Source of the DNA: Sporobolomyces roseus
Taxonomy: Eukaryota > Basidiomycota > Microbotryomycetes > Sporidiobolales > Sporidiobolaceae
Reading direction: 5' to 3'
Assembly: GCA_016617785.1 (NCBI GenBank)
Contig: JADILM010000001.1
Location: forward strand, 2,728,001 to 2,792,000
DNA: 64,000 bases
This document shows, in pieces, positions 23,421 to 33,562 of this stretch. The translations under genes were made by a program, and so were the position numbers. The number at the start of each line of letters is the position of its first letter. Position 1 is the first letter of the stretch. The notes beneath the pieces were generated by a model, which worked only from the letters and a program-made list of their open reading frames with translations, was not told the DNA's origin and did no database searches.

Positions 23421-25979
23421 ATGTCGAGTCTGGAACGCACAAGGCTGCTGGAGCATTTGGTGTATCAGCAATTCGGTTCAGCAGTAGGAGTGAGTCTTTC
23501 TATCATATCTCTTGGCGATCAGAGGGACTGGGTAGTGTTGGAGAACCCTTTCAAGGAATTGTTGCAAACAGCGGATAACAGAGGGAGCACAAGCCAGACT
23601 AGCGCGGGGGAGATCCTACAAGCTACAGACTACTCTACAATATACATGCGGGCCGAAAGAGGAGCAGTCTGCAACTTCGCTCATCCTCTCGCTCAAATTG
23701 GCTAACTCGCATCTCTCCCTCTCGGATCTCGGTAGGAAATCGCTTCTATCTTACTCTCTAGGGGCTCTCTATCCTTCCCTCAACTCGCTCGTCTCACAAC
23801 CCTTTCTCCAACTATCGTTCAATCATCACTTCTCATCCTCTCAATTCACAACCTCCTCTACCACTCAGAAACCGAAGCCCTCAACGGTCGATTGACAGAA
23901 CTATACGAGATCAATCACGATGCTGTCGAGAGGCGATTACGAGGAGGTATCTATGTTCAGATGGGAGGGGAATGGGAGAATGGGAAAGAGTTGGAAGAAG
24001 TAATCAAAGTACTATGGGATGAGGGGATCTTGAGAAAGGAGGATCTGTACGAAGTCGTCAAGCAGAAGCTATTGACCAACAAGAGCACTGAGGACATGTT
24101 CGGGATCGAGGAGGACAAGAAGGGGAAGAAAAGGGCCAAAATAGAATCAGATGAAGACGGTAAGCACTCGTATCTCTGGCTCCCTAAACGTAAACCGTTG
24201 AGCTCATAAGCTTTGTGGGAATACTGTGTAGCTCAAGAAGCAGCGGAAAATCTCGTTCGGAGAGCGTTCGCCGAAAACTTCATTTCTTGCGTAACTCCAG
24301 GCTCGCAGCTTTCTCCAAGTTCGCTCGAAATCAAGTGGGAAGAAGAGTTGAGATTGACCATCAAAGGTGAGCTACTCCTTTTGTATGACTTGTATTCGAG
24401 ACGATGCTGACGAACTCGATTCGAGTAGGTATCCCTACTTCGAAAGATCTCGCTTCGGTGAAGAGCACTCTCAGGCAGAAACAGCTCGAGTGGGCAGAAG
24501 AAGAGCGAGAACGTGCGAAAGGAAAGGTAAGCTTGCCATTCCTCGAAGATCCCGAGCCAAACGAGTCGAGCTGATTTCGTGCGGTGATCTCCTGTCAGGG
24601 CGGAGACATGAATGGTGACGTTTCCGATGACGATGCACCGAGACGTCGAAAGAAGAAGAAGAGAAAGGGAGATATCTCGAGTGATGACGAGGAAGAGGCG
24701 AATGGTGGAAGAGGATACGAAAGGGTCGATCCTCCTTTGCCGGTTCGTTCTGTCTTTTCGCTAAGTCCGTCTCGACAACTACTCATCTACTTTGTGCTTT
24801 GTCTGTGAATAGGACGAAGTGTTCTTCCGCATCAATCCTGAGAGATTCCATATTCGCTGGAGAGCCCAAGTAAGTTTTATTCTGCTCGATCCTTCGCTTG
24901 TTCACAGCTGATCTCGTTTCTGCCTGCTTCTAGCTTTTGACCGACTTTGCCAGAGATCTATACAACCCATTCGTTGCGCTCGTTCTTGGTCTCGTGCTCG
25001 ACATCGTTAGTCGAGAAACTGATCTCATGAGCTCTGGACAATCTCGTTAGTGAAACGTCGCTTCTTTCTTAGCCCAGACTTGGAGCTGACACTCGCCAAT
25101 CTTGTTGTAGGCCCCGTGTCGCTATCGGAGATCAACAAGGCGTACGACGCTCTTCAACGAGACCAACCTGATCGATTCCTCGACATCTCTCGCGCTTTCC
25201 CTCCAGCTTCAGTACCCGGCGACGACGCTTTCCCTCCCGCCAAGAAGAAGCCTATCTCGTACATTCTTCACATCTGCGAGGTACTTTCAGGTCGAGACCA
25301 ATGGGGAATGGCTTCTAGGGAGATGTTTTTGCATCAAGACAATGAGGGTCAACATGCAAAGTGGCACGTCAACTATGCAGCACTCGGAAAGTCGATGAAG
25401 CGAGCTACGGTTGAAGCGATCATTCGAGACAAGTTGGGCGACAAGGAACTCAGGTGTTGGAGAATTATGGAAGCGAAAGGGAAACTCGACGAGAAACACG
25501 TTCGTTCGAGATCTCTTTCCCGACCCTTAGTGAATTCACTCTGACGAGCTTTGCTTTCATAGGTCGCTCGACTGGCTTTCTTATCGGTGAAAGAAGCTCG
25601 CGAAGTTCTCGCTCGACTTTCAAACGCTCGACTCATCGAACCTCAAGAAGTCCCTCGTTCAGCCGATCGCGCCCCCTCTCGCACTCTCTACCTTTGGTTC
25701 GTCGACTTCAACAGAACCGTCACCTCTCTCGTCTCGCATCATTACAAGGCACTCGCAAACCTGCAAGCTCAACGACTCGAACAACTCGAAAAGAAGAAAG
25801 GATTGGTGGAAAAGCGAGAGAGGACAGATGTAAGGGAAGATCAAGGGTTGTTGACTAGGCGAGATCGGGAAGAGGGAGCAGATCTCGATTGGAAGATGGA
25901 AGCTTTAGCTACAGCAGAGATGAGGATAGACAAACAACTGTTCATCTTGAGGGAGTTTGATCCTGATCCAGAAATGTAG
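23421..25979 (+). CDS. RPC82: DNA-directed RNA polymerase III subunit RPC3/RPC82
   Basis: Nine exons (23421-23489, 23736-24159, 24232-24366, 24429-24526, 24599-24742, 24813-24869, 24934-25045, 25111-25499, 25563-25979) encode 614 aa. The start MSSLERTRLLEHLVYQQFGS joins across a 246-bp intron to EIASILLSRGSLSFPQLARL, the first winged helix of the RPC82/TFIIE-alpha-like family. Further winged helices include EEVIKVLWDEGILRKEDLYE and VALVLGLVLDIVSRETD. The C-terminus with LYLWFVDFNR and a closing coiled coil (QLEKKKGLVEKRER) is characteristic of C82. An acidic/lysine-rich linker (SDDDAPRRRKKKKRKGD) lies in the middle. In the C82-C34-C31 subcomplex it helps Pol III recognise TFIIIB and open promoters such as those of the nearby tRNA genes. 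Confidence 0.92.
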
Positions 25980-26128
25980 ACGACGTGCAAGAGTTTCAAC
26001 ATCGCTTCTTCATGCCCTTCTTCTGCTGTGAGAGTACATCGCGAGGTTCAACTCATCAAGACCGTTGCATTTCGACTCAGTTAACTGCAAAAGGTGAGGA
26101 GATTGGAGTCGGACAGCAAAAGTGAATC

Positions 26129-26200
26129 TTCCCCGACGGGGAATCGAACCCCGCTCGCGGCTGTGAGAGAGCCGAATCATAACCACTAGACCATCGAGGA
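26129..26200 (-). tRNA. tRNA-Glu(CTC)
   Basis: On the minus strand, TCCTCGA pairs with TCGGGGA. The D-arm has GGTCTAGTGGTTATGATTC. The anticodon stem-loop is CGGCT-CTCTCAC-AGCCG with anticodon CTC, no intron. The T-arm is CGGGG-TTCGATT-CCCCG. A TTTT terminator follows at 26121-26118. It lies 150 bp past the RPC82 stop. Confidence 0.95.
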
Positions 26201-27068
26201 ATATAGGCACGCCGCTAAAATAACACAAAGTATCAAATTACAGCCTGAGCTAATCCTAACTCTCTCTTTCCGTTATCTGCCGAAGGCGCCGCCAATGATA
26301 CTGTCTCGAAAAAGCTGCAAGTAGAGCTGTACATGAGATGCTCTCGTCCGAGCTGTCGCAGTATCGACGTCAACTCGAGGGTCTCGCAAGATCTCGTTGC
26401 AACGAGTTCTTGAGTCCTAGCGCTCGCCTACCTCTGCCTGGCAACGTGTGTTTCAGCTACATTTCGGTCCGAAACTGCAGTCGCCGGGTCAGTCTTCCGA
26501 TGCGAGAAGAAAGGTCGAATCGCAGTAATATTCGGAGAATTGTCTTTCTTGGTCCCCTCCCGAGGACCTGCTGAACGATTTGACCAGACTGTCTTGTCCG
26601 AATTGGTGGAGAGAGATAGAGCAGTCAGACTTACTGTCTGGCTCCGCAGATGTAACTTGCAAATGGTTGCGAACAAGCGCTTCATCGGCTTTCTTTCTTT
26701 CGCTGTAAAATAGGCTGTCTACGGACGGTCGCAGGAACGATACTACTCTGCCCTCGGGTACGAAGTACAGATTCTAAGGAGCGCTTCGAGCGGTGGAGCG
26801 CAAAAGCGAGAAGAAGGGACGGATATAGACAAGGCGTTGTCCATTGTTCAGTTCGAGTGTCGCATTCTTTCATCGCGCTACCCACTCGGCTGCAACTTGC
26901 CGCGAAATGAAACCGGGCCTCGATTGTAGAGTGAAAAGTCAAATCGACAGCATCGATTTCAAAGGTCGCGATCGCAAGATTCCCTTCTCTCCCTTTCCCT
27001 CCTCTCGTCTCTCTCGCCCTATAACCGCTACGTTCGAGGTGGCCTAGACGCTCTCTACTCTGTTGCAT
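26201..27068. other. gene-poor stretch between tRNA-Glu and tRNA-Gln
   Basis: No supportable protein gene. Its right end (about 26990-27068) is a diverged extension of the inverted repeat found at 30.2-30.5 kb. Confidence 0.45.
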
Positions 27069-27273
27069 CTGCTCTAGATGTGAACCGTGAAGGGAAGCTT
27101 TTCGAGCAACTTGAAGCCGCGAGCTCTCATTTTTGGGCTTTTGTTGCTTCATATAGGTTAAACCAGCGAGCAGCTTCAAGCAAAGATGGTTCATTCATCA
27201 CGGTTGTATAGTGTAGTGGTCATCACGCTCGGTTTTGATCTGTTAGAAACTTTCCGGGCAACCCCGGTTCGAA
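27069..27273 (+). repeat. inverted repeat B, left copy (tRNA-Gln upstream flank and 5' part)
   Basis: The reverse complement matches 30222-30426 over 205 bp with about two mismatches (CAAGTTG versus CAGATTG). Weaker similarity continues about 80 bp further from the tRNA (shared GCGAGAGAGACGAGAGG). The match ends inside the T-loop, after GGTTCGAA. Confidence 0.9.
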
Positions 27274-27287
27274 CCCGGGTACGACCT
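27202..27287 (+). tRNA. tRNA-Gln(TTG), intron-containing
   Basis: Acceptor GGTTGTA pairs with TACGACC. The D-arm region TAGTGTAGTGGTCATCAC matches fungal tRNA-Gln. Anticodon stem CTCGG/CCGGG encloses TT-TTG-A and an intron of about 13 nt (TCTGTTAGAAACT). The T-arm is CCCGG-TTCGAAC-CCGGG. A TTTT terminator lies at 27292-27295. The gene is intact, unlike its copy at 30.2 kb. Confidence 0.95.
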
Positions 27288-27917
27288 CACCTTTTGCCAG
27301 GTGGCTTAGGACGATCCTTTTGCTACGGGCTCGTAGGTCTTGACTCCGAGCAGATCCAAACTTGCCTCACGAAGAGGGGGTTGTGAGGAAGCTTTCGCTT
27401 CACTCTCGTAACGCTTATAAGCCTCGCTATCAGGCCATCTCGAGGACGCGGGATCAGCGAACTACTGAAGGAGCTGCTGTCGACGTCAACTCAACGGACG
27501 GGACAGTAGATCCTGCTGCCTGGACGAGATGCACTCGAGAGATAGCTTGAGACGAAGTCGGACCTCAAAACTGCAGAAAGCCCTCTGTATTCAGCCCCGA
27601 GCCTATAGAAGCTGTACGAGGATCGGCCGAGATAACAGCGAATGCAGAGACGAGACAAGACCTAAAAAGAGACCTGATCAAGAGGAAGCTTAGCGGGCAA
27701 GACTCGAAAATATCTGTCGAATACTCGCAAGTTTGTTTCCTGCGTTGTGCAACGATGCGAGAAAGCAAGAGAGGATGACAAAGAAGATGATAAACAGGAT
27801 GTACAGTGCTCGCAACAGTAATTCCAGGAAAGAGAGAAAGAATCTTGTTGTCATTTCCAGCATGATTCAGCATCCGAAGAGGGATTTGTGCGCGCTACTC
27901 AACTTCCACGCGGATCC
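27288..27917. other. intergenic region
   Basis: 630 bp between tRNA-Gln and the 3' end of the F-box-like gene; nothing is recognised. Confidence 0.5.
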
Positions 27918-28857
27918 TCAGTGGTCAACCTTGTCCAGAACGACATTGTAGAGCTTCCATTGAGGTTTGATCATCCTGGCGACCTTGATACCGATTTCGA
28001 TTTCGTCTGCCAACAAAAGTCGCATCATCCAGTCCTTTGGTGTTCCCCTTCCTGCTGCTGCGGCAGCTTGGGGTGTAGTGACTGCTTGTGATATCTGAGT
28101 GGTATCAAACACCTTGAGATTGAAGGTACGGATGAATCGAATGAATCGCAAGTCGGGGTCGGAAGGCAGCGAAAGATCAACCTCGACGACGGCATGCATA
28201 TGGATACCATACTCGTTGGGAGAATTGATGGAGAAGGTTGAAGCTGAGCCTGAGCCTGAGGCTGTGTTGCGGTATCGCTGGGGAATGGAAACGAGAGCAA
28301 GGGAATCGTCGTCTGCAGATCTGTCGAGGTCTAGGCGCATGAATCGGTCTAGCGGATGAGCGAGTCCGAACCTAGAAACGAGATCGTTGATGCGCTATTT
28401 GCAAGATTGTAACTAAGCTTTTGATCAACTTGGGGTCAAGAATAGAGAAGCAACGAACCTCGTCGAAATCGTGGTCTCCGTCAATAAGATCCCGCATGTA
28501 ATTGTAACGCCTGTCGTCGCAACAATAACACTCTTGACCTACCTTGAGGAATCGATCCCACGAATATCGCCCGGTGTCTCCGTTTTCATGCTCTTCGTGC
28601 TTGAGTACTCCTCTAGCGATCCTATCCACCGCATCCTCAATCTCCATATCCACGAGGTTCTGTTTGACTCTCTCCCATACCTCGACCGGAACAACAACGC
28701 TCGCACTTGATCCAGCTAAACTTCCTCGCTTCCTCCTGAGGTAGACAAGATCGAAGAAGTGGAAAACTGGTTCGACCCGAGGCCATGCTGCGGCTGCTCC
28801 GACGAGATCGATAGCTCGTACTGTGAGCCCGTAAGCGAAGGTAGTGATCGAGGTCAT
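27918..28857 (-). CDS. F-box-like lineage-specific protein, hypothetical
   Basis: Two exons (28857-28459, 28394-27918) join in phase 0 through an intron from GTTCGT to AAATAG, giving 291 aa. The segment VVVPVEVWERVKQNLVDMEI resembles the LPxEVWxxI start of an F-box. It is followed by a Cys-rich stretch (GQECYCCDDRRYNY) and a region with ERINDLVSRFGLAHPLDRFM. Near the end is KDWMMRLLLADEIEIGIKVA. I believe this layout occurs in gene families of Microbotryomycete yeasts, but I cannot confirm it here. The frame stays open upstream of 28857 (to about 29005), and a good donor (GTAAGC at 29088) could add a 5' exon near 29.1 kb, so the start is uncertain. Function unknown. Confidence 0.62.
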
Positions 28858-30221
28858 GCTGAGGAGAGCGGGGAGGGAGCGAGGAAGTGAGGAGGAGGAT
28901 GGAGCGTTGAAGGGTCGAGAGAAGCGGGTAGAGGACTGTGACGTGATGTGATAGACTCGAGGAAGCTTTGTAGGCCTTCTGATGGCGGCTGAAGGTCTTG
29001 CCTAGTGAGAACATCAAGATTCGAGATCAAGACGTGGAGGGGGGGAGGGAGGGGAGGAGAATCAGGGACAGTCATGTGAGCTTACCTCGACGTTTCTATA
29101 GGTGATTTGATATAGGTCAAGCTGGATTTGAGTTGTGCAGGTGAACTGAGAGAAGTGTAGAACGATTCTTCGCTCTGAGTTCGCAAAAGTCGAATTGGCC
29201 TCGAAAGTCTAATCCATGCATGTTTCTCTAGTTGCGACGCAGACAGTTCGAATCGCTCGGGCGATGAAGCTCGGAGAACAGAGAACGAATGCGATGGAAC
29301 TCGGGGAAGACAAGGACGATTCTTCGTCTCACTCGATTCCGATTCAACTTGGGCTCAAATCTGCTCGACTTGAATCGACCTGAGCTGAGCAGATATAGCT
29401 CGACTTCGCTTGAATCGTTGAAACAGGATCGTCGAGCTAGTTACAGTCTCGAAATTGGACGTTCCGACGTTTGAGCCGAATCGATTCGCTTCGCTGCGAC
29501 GGTCCAACTCTTCAGTAATCCCGCTCAGACTTGGTCAATGTGTCCTTTCGAGTCGCAAGAGGCCCTCCACATAGCGATGAATCAGGATTTGGCAAAAGTC
29601 GACAAGTCGAAACCTCGTCGAAAATCGAGATTTTGACTTCGATCATGAACACATCGAGGAAACCCAGAGAGAGGTCAGTACAGGTGAGATGACAGTCTGA
29701 CCTCCTGGATCTCCCCAGGAGCTCTTCGTGCACATCATCAAGAACGCGAGATAATGGGTACACTGAGGTGAGGGAGAGAGAACGAGCGAGTTCTGCCAGA
29801 TCTGATTCTGGTCGAGTGAGCGACCTCTGCGGCTCAGTTCTGTACGTAGACGCTTCTTTCTTGCATATTCGCGGGCTTCAACCGTGCGCAGATTTGCGGG
29901 CAAGATGTGGACGACGCCAAATCCAAACGGAATAGAACAGTAGAGCCTGCCTCTCTCGGCGTCGCGCAATCGACTGGGCCTGAACATTTACGCGCTGCAG
30001 CCTTCGATAGATCGAGATGCCAGATTGTGCGCAAGAGAGATCGCGAAAAGCGTGACAAATTCTGTAGCCGATCAACCTTTGCTCGCCGCGAGCTCCGCAA
30101 TGCCTGTCCCCTCAAGCGGGACTGTTCGAAGTGCTGCGAGCTATAGAGCTGGCTGCGCACTAAGCTGTCTTCAGGTCTAGCCTGCGCCTTGAGAAGGACC
30201 GGACGGATCTTTCGAAAGCTT
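28858..30221. other. possible 5' exon of the F-box-like gene, then gene-poor DNA
   Basis: 28.86-29.2 kb may include a 5' exon of the upstream gene. The rest has AAAGTCG-type simple motifs and no supportable gene. Confidence 0.4.
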
Positions 30222-30299
30222 TTCGAACCGGGGTTGCCCGGAAAGTTTCTAACAGATCAAAACCGAGCGTGATGACCACTACACTATACAACCGTGATG
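30222..30299 (-). pseudogene. tRNA-Gln(TTG) copy truncated in the T-loop
   Basis: Read on the minus strand, this matches the tRNA-Gln at 27202 from its first base through the anticodon, the intron and into the T-arm (CCCCGGTTCGAA), then departs into AAGCTTTCG. The 3' half of the T-stem and the 3' acceptor strand are absent, so a mature tRNA cannot form. It lies at the end of inverted repeat B. Confidence 0.92.
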
Positions 30300-30426
30300 A
30301 ATGAACCATCTTTGCTTGAAGCTGCTCGCTGGTTTAACCTATATGAAGCAACAAAAGCCCAAAAATGAGAGCTCGCGGCTTCAGATTGCTCGAAAAGCTT
30401 CCCTTCACGGTTCACATCTAGAGCAG
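30222..30426 (-). repeat. inverted repeat B, right copy
   Basis: The partner of 27069-27273 in opposite orientation. It includes the truncated tRNA-Gln and about 127 bp of its 5' flank at near identity, with diverged similarity to about 30508. Confidence 0.9.
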
Positions 30427-30677
30427 CTGCGACGGCGTAGGGAGCATCTAGGCTACCTCTCGAGCAGCGACTGTAGAGCGAGAGAGACGAGAGGCGGGAG
30501 GAAAAGAGGACTTCATTCCTCGTAACCTCAAGCTTTCAGAATTTCAAGCTTGGGAGTTGATTTGGTGAAACCGTCTCGTCGAGGTCACTTTTCTTTGTAA
30601 ACGACGCCCGTCCCGTCGGAGGCCAAAAAGAGAGTCTGCACTATTGCTGATACTCCTCGTCGGTGGCAAAAACGTAA

Positions 30678-30777
30678 TGAGGACAAGGAGGTTCGAACTC
30701 CTGCTCTTTCGAATTAGAGATTGTACGCTGGTGGGAGCGTCCTAAATCTAACGCCTTAACCACTCGGCCATATCCCC
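30678..30777 (-). tRNA. tRNA-Leu(TAG), intron-containing
   Basis: On the minus strand, GGGGATA pairs with TGTCCTC (two wobbles). GGCCGAGTGGTTAAGGCG is the leucine D-arm. Anticodon stem TTAGA/TCTAA holds TT-TAG-G and an intron of about 20 nt. A long class II variable arm follows (TTCGAAAGAGC). The T-arm is AGGAG-TTCGAAC-CTCCT. A TTTTT terminator lies at 30672-30668. This is the only intact gene inside the segment bounded by the two broken tRNAs. Confidence 0.93.
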
Positions 30778-31267
30778 AACAGAAACGATTGTTTCACGAT
30801 TCGATGAGTGAGCCGGCAAGCTAAGCGTATAGATAAGGCTTACGGTGGCGTAATACAAGATTTCGTGGACGAGACAAAGCCGAGCAGGCTTGCTTCCCTA
30901 CAATGCTCTACAACTATCCTCACTGGTTGTGTCAATCATTTCAGCAAATGGTAAATGATTGGGTACTGGGAGATTGTGGATTTCTGCTCGCCGATCAAGG
31001 ACTGGCCCACCTTTGTCGGACTACACTCGAGTGACTGGTGCACTCTCGATACGCGCAAGTCATAGACAAGCTAGAGAGAGTTCGTAGAAGAGGACAACGT
31101 CCAAGAGGGCAGCGCTTTCGACTGAGGTTTCGATCAGAAGCATAAAACTACTCATCGGTCGTCTTCGTCGTCATTCGTACTCTCTGCCTTGCCAGATAGC
31201 TCATAACCATGTATGATCAAATCTGTAGGTAGCAGTGAGAAGCCTATCGTGGGGAAGTTCAAGGTCT
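30778..31267. other. gene-free stretch inside the tRNA-bounded segment
   Basis: 490 bp between tRNA-Leu and repeat A. No open frame of note and no recognised RNA. Confidence 0.5.
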
Positions 31268-31643
31268 GCGAAAAGAGAGGTCAAAGCCCAACCTCTCTCG
31301 ACCGCTTCTTTTCTCTCCTTTCAGCTCTCGAACGCTTTTGAATCTACAAGGCTAACATATGAAGAACTTGCGCAAGTATTTGCAAGGGACAGGACTGAGT
31401 TTTAGAGGAAATCAAGCGAGAAACCAGAATAAATTGTCAGTTTCGTCGAGGGTCGAGTTGACTTGACACAGGCTACTCCTAGTCTCAGAGCCTCAGCAAC
31501 TGCCTCATAGGATATATATACTACTATCAGAGTCCTGCTGGCATGACAAAATAGCAGCTCTGCTGGCGCAAAGGCAGCGCGTCAGACTTCTAATCGATCT
31601 CTTCGAAAGAGTCGGTCAGTTGGCATCTGAAGGTTGCGGGTTC
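31268..31643 (+). repeat. inverted repeat A, right copy
   Basis: The partner of 14339-14714 in opposite orientation. It appears identical over all 376 bp, ending in the T-loop of the tRNA-Arg copy after GGTTGCGGGTTC. Beyond it the sequence is TCCGCCGCTTCGCGG. Confidence 0.93.
31557..31643 (+). pseudogene. tRNA-Arg(TCT) copy truncated in the T-loop
   Basis: Identical to tRNA-Arg at 14425-14322 from the 5' end through the intron to GGGTTC of the T-loop. It is then replaced by unrelated GC-rich sequence (TCCGCCGC). The 3' T-stem and acceptor strand are missing, so it cannot make a functional tRNA. Confidence 0.92.
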
Positions 31644-32060
31644 TCCGCCGCTTCGCGGCCCTTCTATCGCACTATCAACTCAAACGTACAAGCTATTGCA
31701 CCTAAGGCTTGAGCGAAAAGCATCTTTTGAGGCAGGAGCGGTCCTTGCGAGCGTTTGGTCGAACATTCTCTCGCACGCCCTGCCTTTGTTCCGCTCTTGC
31801 TAGCATACTACCCAAATGCTCTCTGTGATCTATTCTTGACCTAGACGAGTCCTTCTTCGCTTTTCGAGTCGTACTCCCGTTTCATCCCGAGTTGATGAAG
31901 TGAAACTTTTCGATCGATTCTGATATTTGACAGACGACTACTGGGGAGAGACTGAACGAAGCGGAGCAAGTAGGGTGACAGAGAGGAAGGGGGACAGATA
32001 TTGCAGTTGCAGAGTAAGAAGTGTAGGGTAGAACGTGGTCGCAAGACAAGAGGAAACGAT
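31644..32060. other. intergenic region
   Basis: From the repeat A breakpoint to the STI1 stop codon; nothing is recognised apart from a short GC hairpin-like CCGCCGCTTCGCGG at the junction. Confidence 0.45.
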
Positions 32061-33562
32061 CTATGGACGACCAGTCTTAATGATACCCTGTACATCGCAA
32101 TAAAAGACGATCAACAGGCGTCAAGGGGAGAATGAAGAGAGTCGGGAAACTTACAGCTCTAACCAATTTATCGACTTTCCTCCTAATCATGGGATCCTGC
32201 ATGTGACTCTGTAAACTCTTCGGATCCTGTTGAGCCTGTTGCAAGATACTTTGGAACACTGGATCCCTCATGATTTCTTGTACTTCTGGATCCCTCATCG
32301 CTCGTGCGTACGCCTGTTCGTCCGTCTCTCCAGCTCGTGATTCGTTGTCTGCGAACGTGATCTTTCGCATTTGGGAAGAGATTTCAGAGGTGTGGGCTTG
32401 TGCGGTATCCTTCTCGGCGGCCTGAAAGCGCGGTATTTGCGTCAGCACGAGAGAAGGAGGGCAGAGTGAGGGCAGGAGAAGGCGTACGAGTTCGATAGCT
32501 CCCAGAGCTTTCGAGAAATCCTTCATAGCGAACAAAACATGACTCTTCCTAATGTATCCCTTGACTGCACGCACACAATTCCCGTAATCAGCTTTTCCTC
32601 TCTCTTAATTGAGATCGAGCGAAGTAGGTGGGAAGCTTACCGAAATCAGGTTTAACTTCGATCGCCTTGTCAGCATCCTTGAGTGCTTCGGGTAACGCGA
32701 GAAGTTTCGTGTAGGCAGCAGCTCGGTTGGTGTAACCTCGAGGATCTGCTGGGTTTCGTTTGATCGATTCAGAGTAATGTTTCACTGATCCTGCGAAATC
32801 TCCACCCTATACATTCCGAAGTCGACATCAGTTCACTTCGTCCCTCAAATGTGATCCGATTTGATAGAGAGAGCAAAAAGGAGAGGAAGAAAGGAAAGAG
32901 GTTGCAAACTCACCTTGAATAACTTGTTACCTTCCTCCCTCTCCTGTTCTGCTTTCGCCGGATCAATATAAGCCAATTTCTCCTTCTCAATCTTTTCCTT
33001 CTCTGCAACCTTCAACTTCTCTAGTACGTCGGGAGTTCGATGTTCCGTCAAAGATTTCTGGAGGTACTTGATACCGTTCTCGTAGTCTCCTAGTCGGATG
33101 TAGGAGGTACCGATTCGACCGAGAGCCCTATCATCGTCGAAAAGGAAGTTAGCATGAGGCGGGAGAAGGGAGAGGAGGAGGGAGAGAGAGAGGTTACTTT
33201 GCGATAAGTTTGAAATCTGCTCGTTTGTCTCTTCCTTCATCTACTGCTTTCTCACAGGTTTCAATCGCTTTCTTGTATTCACCTTGTTCGAAATAGACAG
33301 CTGTAATAGGTCAAAGGGGAGAGGGAAGAGAGGGATCAGTTTTACCCCACTTTGACCAACGAGATGTCGCTTTGAGAAGGGGAGTAAGAGGGAGTGGGAT
33401 GAGCTTGCCTGCCAAGTTGTTCAAGTAGGTAGGATCCTGATAGGTTTCGTGTGCTTTGATGTAGAGTTGTTCAGCTTGTTCAAAGTCTCGTTGTTTGTAA
33501 GCTGCGTTGCCTTGCTCTTTCAGTTTGAGGGATTCTTGTTGTTCTGGTGGAATTTGAGTCAT
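32061..33562 (-). CDS. STI1: short STI1/Hop co-chaperone (TPR2A-TPR2B-DP2 only)
   Basis: Seven exons (33562-33409, 33300-33198, 33127-32914, 32806-32641, 32564-32488, 32421-32155, 32087-32061) encode 335 aa. TPR2A starts right after the N-terminus ([20 protein letters not shown]) with the [14 protein letters not shown] carboxylate-clamp region. TPR2B follows ([38 protein letters not shown]). The C-terminal STI1/DP2 domain has [19 protein letters not shown] and [17 protein letters not shown]. Usual fungal STI1 is about 580 aa and begins with TPR1 and DP1. Both are absent, and only 308 bp separate the start from the divergent MBF1 gene, so they cannot lie upstream. TPR2A-TPR2B binds Hsp90 and Hsp70 tails. 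The first intron uses a GC donor (GGCAG|GCAAGC). Confidence 0.9.

Noticed and set aside
26682..27194. 170-codon minus frame next to tRNA-Gln (and its relative at 30301-30525) as a protein family
   Set aside because: The similarity between the two frames is the inverted repeat B itself, including tRNA 5' flank. No codon-level conservation beyond the DNA repeat.
29160..30220. AAAGTCG-rich stretch as a retrotransposon remnant
   Set aside because: No reverse transcriptase, integrase or LTR pair could be read; the motif is simple-sequence bias.
14339..31643. The 17-kb interval between the inverted repeats as one mobile element
   Set aside because: It contains ordinary housekeeping genes (mL44, RPC82, a mitochondrial carrier) and no transposase, integrase or reverse transcriptase was found. 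The smaller 30222-31643 unit is the better candidate.
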